A stretch of DNA of 64,000 bases from Spinacia oleracea (lineage: Eukaryota > Streptophyta > Magnoliopsida > Caryophyllales > Amaranthaceae). This document shows positions 58,601-64,000 of this stretch, one piece after another (within the stretch, counting starts at the first letter, position 1; the number at the start of each line of letters is the position of its first letter). Made by a program: the position numbers and the translations under genes. The DNA lies in assembly GCF_020520425.1 (NCBI RefSeq), contig NC_079487.1, positions 130,408,385 through 130,472,384 of the forward strand. Reading direction: 5' to 3'. The notes beneath the pieces are model-generated. The model was not told the DNA's origin. It searched no databases and saw only the letters and a list, made by a program, of their open reading frames with translations.

Positions 58601-59664
58601 CCGCCGTTTCTTACCAGATACCAACGAGCTGTTAAAGTTGTCCTTAATCGTGCAATTTGTCTTTCCCACTTCAAACATTGATATTTTCAGTGGCGGATCT
58701 AATTTTTTTGTTTTTGTTTTTTTGAGCAATAATACATTGAGGTGTTCTCTTTAATATGTGTATCCTATTAACATCAATTGTTAACTTTTTCCCGGTAGTA
58801 GTTAGTAATTTAGTATATAGTCCTTAGTTTTGAAAATTAATTTCATCAATCAATTGTTATATACTTACATCAGTAGCTAGTTTAGGAACCTTAGTAACTA
58901 ATTAACCTCATCAGATTCATCTTAATTATTGAAAAGCCATGAAAAACAAATAACCTTGACAAGAAAGAGGTGAACCTTGTAATAGCATTACGATTTGAAG
59001 CCCCAACAACAATATTGCCAAGGTTGTTGTGCTCGATATAGTTGATTAGCGCACTCGAAACATCAATATCATGAAGTACCACCTCAATTGCATCAATCTA
59101 ACAAAATCCACGATAAGGAATTAATTTAAACCCGTGGTATTTAGGCAAATGATTCTTCCAAGGATAAATTTCCTTCTTCCATGGAAACCATCTTTGAGAA
59201 AATGATAGATTTCCTTGGAAGAAGTGAACTTATTCATTCAAAGAATCACCTCCCGTGTTTAGACAAGGAAATTAAGGATTGCGTACCCCTTTTCGACTAC
59301 AAAATCCACGATAAGGAAGGAATAAATGTTGTACGTCAGATTCTGTTGGGGATGTGCCACCGGCAGAATATTCAACCTCTGTATGAACATAACACCCTCA
59401 AATTAATTTTTCTGAAGAACATCCATACAAAAAAATGAATTTAAATCATAAATCTCATGCAATATAAAATTATAATTAAAAGATAATTAACTCACGAGCA
59501 TTATGATGGTGGGTTTTAACATGAACAAGAACAATTTGAAATTCCTTTCCCTTTAAGAAATTATCAATAGTCCATCTAACAGCTTGTTGGCTGTTCTTGC
59601 TCTTATCAATGGCAACCGCCACGGCATTGTGACCCAATTCTACAGTTTCAGGTAATGCATCCAT
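55622..59664 (-). CDS. USP-domain protein kinase 2 (U-box-less RLCK-IX type), 8 exons, 803 aa
   Basis: Minus-strand exons: 59664-59496, 59378-59287, 59097-58976, 58301-57672, 57473-57290, 57161-57060, 56975-56556, 56314-55622. The first three are the same lengths as in kinase 1 (169, 92, 122 nt), as is the 102-nt coiled-coil exon. USP domain: VAVAIDKSKNSQQAVRWTID ... IVVGASNRNAITRRFK. The long Ser-rich linker is one 630-nt exon that ends with a single module, LQVLGHPPPHPYSNT. Kinase: GEGGYGPVYRA, VAIKVLRPN (Lys ~557), HRDLKPANILLD (Asp ~652), DVGLARLVPS (DVG for DFG), DPEYQQTGQLGTKSD. It ends LIRLRDLAMSS without a U-box. It looks complete. Compact gene structure and a single linker module suggest it is nearer the ancestral form than kinase 1. 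Function is inferred from family: a stress-linked receptor-like cytoplasmic kinase. Confidence 0.93.
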
Positions 59665-61562
59665 TCAAATGTATTACCTTGCCTCTTTAATTTCTCTATC
59701 TCTCTAGATCCTCTCTTCTTTCTTGGTTGCTCCGCGTTCTCTCAATTGATACGCGAAGCAACCAAACCTTTATTTGATTCCCCTATACTCGGAGGAGGAA
59801 ATATTCCAGATAATAAATTTTGAATCGTAAATAAAAGCGAAGCTTTGACATAAAATTCATATAAGTCATTCATATAAGAAAAACCAAAAACATACGACTT
59901 TCCAACACCATCTATCCTACATGGAGATAAAGTGTCTGTTTTTTTTACTAAATTTAGTAAAAATATTTCTGTTGGATTTGGGAGATATATAATTTCTGTC
60001 ATAATTTCTTAGCTGTGTCTAAGTTGGCTTCTAATTTTATCGTTCTTTTTGTTCCCTCCGTATATACCGAAATAAAGTTCAAGTCTTTTCATATATGTAA
60101 GAATAACAATTTTGACCAATGATTTTCTTTATTTAGCTCTATCATTTAGGAGAAAATGCAATGTTGGAATAACAATGAAGAAGTTGAAAAAATAAATAAT
60201 GAAGTTGTTGTGTTATTATTATGAATCATAATTGTTGAAAAAGATACCTTGAGGGGACAAAGTAGTACTCCTTTCATCCGGAAATAATAATCACATAAAT
60301 ATTACAGGATGTTCAGAAAACTTGCTACATTTTCTTAAATCGTTCAAATAATTGAGTAATTTAGAAGGTACATAAATGCTCCATTTAATATGGAGGGTTC
60401 CTAAGGCCCTTTTAGGTTGAGAGGACTTTGCAGGAAAAGGAAAGAATGGAAATGGTGTCATACGCTTAAGGATGACTCAATGGACATTTTTTGACTAATA
60501 TTTTTAGTCGTATAAGTATATCAATATATCATAATATCTTCACAAACTTTTAGATGGTAGTATTACACAAGTATATACATACTTTTTTGATACGGAGTAG
60601 TATGGTACTATATTATTATATTACATATCGAGACCAATCTAATAAGATCGCACATCAGCATGATTTTTCTTATACATATATCTATAAAACTATGGTCAAT
60701 TTTTTTTCTTTAAAGAGAATGTTTCGGACAAACAAAAAGGAATTGAGGTAGTGTTGTAGACCTTTAGGTAGTATTGAGCAAAAGACGAAAGGAAGGAAAA
60801 ATAAACGATAAAACAAGAATGGTGAGAATTCAAGGATCTATATGTAATGACTTAGTTTCATGTTTTGACTCTGGACAATAAAGTAGAATAAATGAGAATA
60901 AGAATCCCTCGTCATGATTTATTCTCGTTTCTTATTCTCACCATTAAGCTTCCCCACATTCCACCATCTAAACCCCAATTCGATTTCTCCTCTCCACATC
61001 AAAGAACCCTTTATTTGAACCCTTAATTAAACTTTAGATATCGAATTGCTTCATCCAAACTCTAGTAAAATTGAGATCAACTCTTCATCATCGTTTAGGA
61101 AAATATCAATTTAAGTGATAAACATGTAATGGCAAGATCATCAATCATATGCAACAGTTTAAACTTGTTGGAAGTTTAAACATAACCAAGGAAATAGATT
61201 TTATGGTTGTCTAAAATGGAAGGCGTGAATCTTAAGTACCATTTTTGTAAATTATTTGGTATATTTTGTTGTATGGGATCAACAAGAAAAATAGTTGTAA
61301 AATATAGTGGTGGTGGTTAGGCAGTGAATTCCCTATCCTCATCATCTTCATCTCCCTACCCAGTGTTTTTCGTTTGGGTTTTAATGGTGGACGATGTGTA
61401 ATTTTAATAGCGTGGAAGATGTGGAGAAAAGTCAAGTGGGGGATAAAAGTTTGAACAAAGAAACAAAATATAAAGGAGAAATAAAACAAATAGTAAAAAA
61501 TAACGAAGAATGTGCACACTATTACCCTAGGATAAAAGAGTTGCGCGCCCTACGATAATAAT
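59665..61562. other. Upstream region of USP-kinase 2 and intergenic DNA
   Basis: No gene recognised. Isolated Stowaway-like ends (ccctccgtatatacc near 60054; ctcctttcatccgg near 60269) lack clear partners. The rest is AT-rich. Confidence 0.35.
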
Positions 61563-61569
61563 AGTTGGT

Positions 61570-61721
61570 ACCATTGAGGTATTGGCCTAGTGATTAAAGA
61601 TTAAAGATCAGGGAGTGAGGGCTTGTGTAGGTCTCATTTTGAACCCAGGTCTCGTGTTCGAATCTCCCCGCCCCCATTTGTAATTTGTATTGTCTTGTGG
61701 CTCATTCGCAAACAAAAAAAA
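61570..61721 (+). mobile_element. tRNA-derived SINE, ~152 bp, plus strand
   Basis: TTGGCCTAGTGATTAAAG (A-box-like) and TCGTGTTCGAATCTCCCC (B box) are followed by a T-rich body and an aaacaaaaaaaaa tail. agttggt is repeated on both sides (61563-61569, 61722-61728), a short but plausible target duplication. Confidence 0.6.
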
Positions 61722-61728
61722 AGTTGGT

Positions 61729-62129
61729 GGTGTGGATTGCTCCCGGGTTAAATTTTCTCATTTATTTTTGAGTTTTTACCATGGTACGTGAGGAAGCATA
61801 GGTATGCAATTAATTAATTAGAAACCAACTAAAAAAGTTTGCTAGCTGAATTAGTCAAAATTTGTACAAAATTTTTAGTTAATATTGTACTTCATTCATT
61901 CCTTCCTTGTTTATCGTCCCATTTGTCTTTTAAAAGTAAAGTAAAAACAAATAATTCTTATCATAATCTATACATAAGGAAAAACCATTATCACTTGATT
62001 TCTTATTAAAGTCATTAAAACTTAATTTTTACGAGTAATACATAAATTTCCATTCACTTAGGAGTTGTACATAATAAAAGATATTAGTGGCTGAAGTTGC
62101 ACACTGGAAATTGTAACATCCGCTTTGGG
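61729..62129. other. AT-rich intergenic DNA
   Basis: No gene, RNA or bounded repeat recognised. Confidence 0.35.
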
Positions 62130-62531
62130 AGGAAAATAAAGAAACAAAGAGGGTGTTGGCCTCCATTGGTTGTGGAGTGTAAGCCATCCTCTTCGTCGTA
62201 CATTTAGCTGAGTGACAAAGGGTGTCTTAGAAGTGAATTGTCACGGCTCAAGAGGTGATTTCTAGACTCACCAAGGCCTCGATAATTTTTACTGATTTAG
62301 ATTCATTGCCCGGAGATGGGTTGGATACTACTTGGATGTTAGTTCCGAGATATATTTTCATTACTTGGTCTCATGTCAAAAGGGATGCAAATTCCGTTAC
62401 CAACCACCTTGATAGGTTATTGTCGTTCGGTATCGAAAAAGTTTGGGAGCATCGTTGACCTAGAGATGTAACAACATGGACAAATTGTCCCTTGATTAAT
62501 TAATGCACTAATCTTTCCCTTAAAAAAAAAA
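62130..62531 (+). mobile_element. 5'-truncated LINE, 3' end with poly-A
   Basis: The plus strand reads ISRLTKASIIFTDLDSLPGD and ITWSHVKRDANSVTNHLDR, then GIEKVWEHR, the C-terminal RNase H/RVT_3-like tail of plant LINE ORF2. A short 3' UTR follows, ending in ctttccctt(A)n at 62522-62531. No target duplication was fixed. Confidence 0.6.
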
Positions 62532-62711
62532 GAACCGAAGAGACTACAAGATATCGAAGTATCTATTAACAAGACTAATGTGTTCAAGCTTTGCACGAGA
62601 AAAATCAAGATTTTACAAGTATTAGATTCCTTTTGACTACGTTTTCAAACCAAATCCCCCCCCCCCCCCTGTTGATGTTATAGGTAAATGAGCTAGTGGA
62701 TGGGTCGAGTT

Positions 62712-64000
62712 CTAATCTCTAAGAGCGCAACAAGCAATGATGAAAACAATAAACAAGACAACAAGAAGGACTGCATTGACAATGGTAATTCTCCTCCATC
62801 CCTTCATGAATAAAGCTAAATATCCAGCTTTGCATGATCCACAATTATAGCACAACCTATCATATTCATTGTTCCAGGTTTTGCAATCTTGATCTTGTGA
62901 GCTCAACCCAGTTACTGGAACATTCCAAATTGTTGCACTTTCATACACAAATCCACAATGTGCCGGAGGTTTGCAACATCCTGTCTGTCTCCATAGAAAT
63001 GAATTTCATTTATCAACACCTTTTCTTTATTGAATCGGAAAATTGCTTAATAATACATTTTAGAATACAGAAAACCTAATTTCGACCCAATAAAGAGGAA
63101 AAAAAATATTCATTAAAAAGCAAATTTGATAAAAAAAAAAAAAAATCTCTTCCCAAAGGTATATAGCCTGATGTTTCAAAAATTAGAAATACATATAGTT
63201 TAAATAAGATTCGAACTCAGGACCTCATGATTTAAACACTAATGAGTAATGAATTATCCCCTAAACTATGTCATCTTTTTCAAACGAAATACAAATAAAA
63301 AGTGATAACAAAATAAACAACATTTATTTTAATAAAAGTAGAAGTTAATTAAGATTGTGTTTTTTTTTTTTTTTTTGCAGAAAGGTATAGTTACAGTTAT
63401 TAAAATAATGAATTGGGGCGAGCACAAAAACTAGTGTGGGATTAAAACAATGTAAATAAACTTATAAAGAAACAATAAAATTGAATTAAAAGATGCAAAT
63501 TTTTGCATATCTCGGAGATAAACCAACCCTTCTCTTGATTTTCATAAACTTCGAAAAAGAATTATAATCCAGCATAAACCACCCTTATCAAAATAATTAA
63601 AATGTTATTTTCTATAATATAAACTACAAAAAATCTTTAATGTGTCTTTTTCAGTATATTACTCTGTTTTATATACTTTGTATGACAAATAAAACTTCAA
63701 ACTGAGTTTTCTAAGAAAAGTCTCCTCCAAAAACTTTCTATTTTTCGAAATAATCAAAAGCTGGGATTGATTCAAAAAGATAGGAGAAAGAAAGAATTGT
63801 TTAGTCGATTTTTCGTAAAACAAAATGGCAAAAGAATTGTACCTCAACAGTTGTAAGCTTAGAGCGCTTCATAGTGACAAAATCCATGATGGACCTAAAA
63901 GCACCAATCTTACCACAAGCATCATGGTGAATCATGCACGACTTAATATCCTCCCAATGACTACCACCGACCAAATTATTCTTCAACCAGCTTGAGAAAG
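62712..64000 (-). CDS. Tetraspanin (TET-type), 3' part; gene continues beyond the right edge
   Basis: Minus-strand exons: 64000(cut)-63843 and 62984-62712, joined gag|gtac ... gacag|acagga. The visible part is the large extracellular loop (SSWLKNNLVGGSHWEDIKSC, ACGKIGAFRS), the tetraspanin cysteine signature GCCKPPAHCGF, YESATIWNVPVTG, CKTWNNEYDRLCYNCGSCKAG, and a last membrane helix (ITIVNAVLLVVLFIVFIIAC) with a very short tail, CALRD. The GCCK/RPP..C motif is the mark of plant tetraspanins, which organise plasma-membrane microdomains and exosomes. The tail after the fourth helix is shorter than in Arabidopsis TET3/TET8. The first three membrane segments lie outside the window, so the subfamily is not assigned. 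The 858-bp intron holds a SINE-like fragment. Confidence 0.9.
63185..63280 (-). mobile_element. tRNA-derived SINE fragment in tetraspanin intron
   Basis: On the minus strand ATAGTTTAGGGGATAATTC (A-box-like) is followed by CCTGAGTTCGAATCTTATTT (B box). No clear tail or duplication; a decayed SINE head. Confidence 0.4.

Noticed and set aside
1-64000. LTR retrotransposon or virus-derived insertion
   Set aside because: No paired LTRs, primer-binding site or gag-pol-type reading frame was seen; reverse-transcriptase-related fragments are of LINE type.

Overview
The window is plant nuclear DNA, almost certainly from a eudicot. Its genes have canonical GT-AG introns and belong to plant families: CYP77B, a U-box-less USP-kinase, DUF3511 and plant tetraspanin. 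The rest is AT-rich and full of small DNA transposons, SINE-like units and LINE pieces. The many 'actccgta' MITE ends and the repeat style suggest Caryophyllales (Amaranthaceae sensu lato), but that is an impression from memory and not a demonstrated assignment.

Layout. Region 1-4.7 kb holds repeats only: a Harbinger-like end, a LINE remnant on the minus strand, a Stowaway and a TIR MITE. Region 4.7-18.2 kb is a CYP77B cytochrome P450 cluster on the plus strand. It contains a promoter-plus-N-terminus relic, an apparently intact two-exon gene (5212-8249), and a second gene (14124-18198) whose first exon is split by a 1151-bp non-autonomous hAT element with a perfect 8-bp target duplication. 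Nested Harbinger/Stowaway elements and an 868-bp hAT lie between the copies. A hAT MITE, a SINE and tandem Stowaways follow at 18.6-20.7 kb. Then come a three-exon SUMO gene (+, 21353-23650), a six-exon ERD2/KDEL receptor gene (-, 24849-29597), a single-exon DUF3511 gene (-, 31941-32390) and a six-exon GPN1-type GTPase gene (-, 36055-42266). Two paralogous USP-kinase genes lie head to tail on the minus strand (44753-53538 and 55622-59664). The 3' part of a tetraspanin gene (-) runs off the right edge.

The genes do not form a pathway. SUMO (protein modification), ERD2 (Golgi-to-ER retrieval), GPN1 (RNA polymerase II assembly/import) and the tetraspanin are unrelated housekeeping or membrane genes. 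The CYP77B and USP-kinase genes are local tandem duplicates.

The most interesting structures are: (a) an array of five small, symmetric phase-2 exons in the first USP-kinase gene, diverged copies of a linker module that occurs once in its paralogue, with acceptors apparently made from Ser-Ser-Arg codons; (b) the clean hAT interruption of CYP77B copy 2, the element itself carrying what looks like a captured host first exon; (c) a 1262-bp Mutator-like element with ~110-bp TIRs and a 9-bp TSD carrying a GC-rich proline-rich stretch inside a USP-kinase intron; (d) a three-level nest ending in a tail-less RRM-coding insert with an 18-bp duplication; (e) two 'tail-only' poly-T insertions with 15-17-bp duplications. 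I saw no LTR retroelement, virus-derived element, rRNA, true tRNA gene or CRISPR array. All exon borders were read by eye from splice signals, frame and remembered family sequences; no alignment was run.
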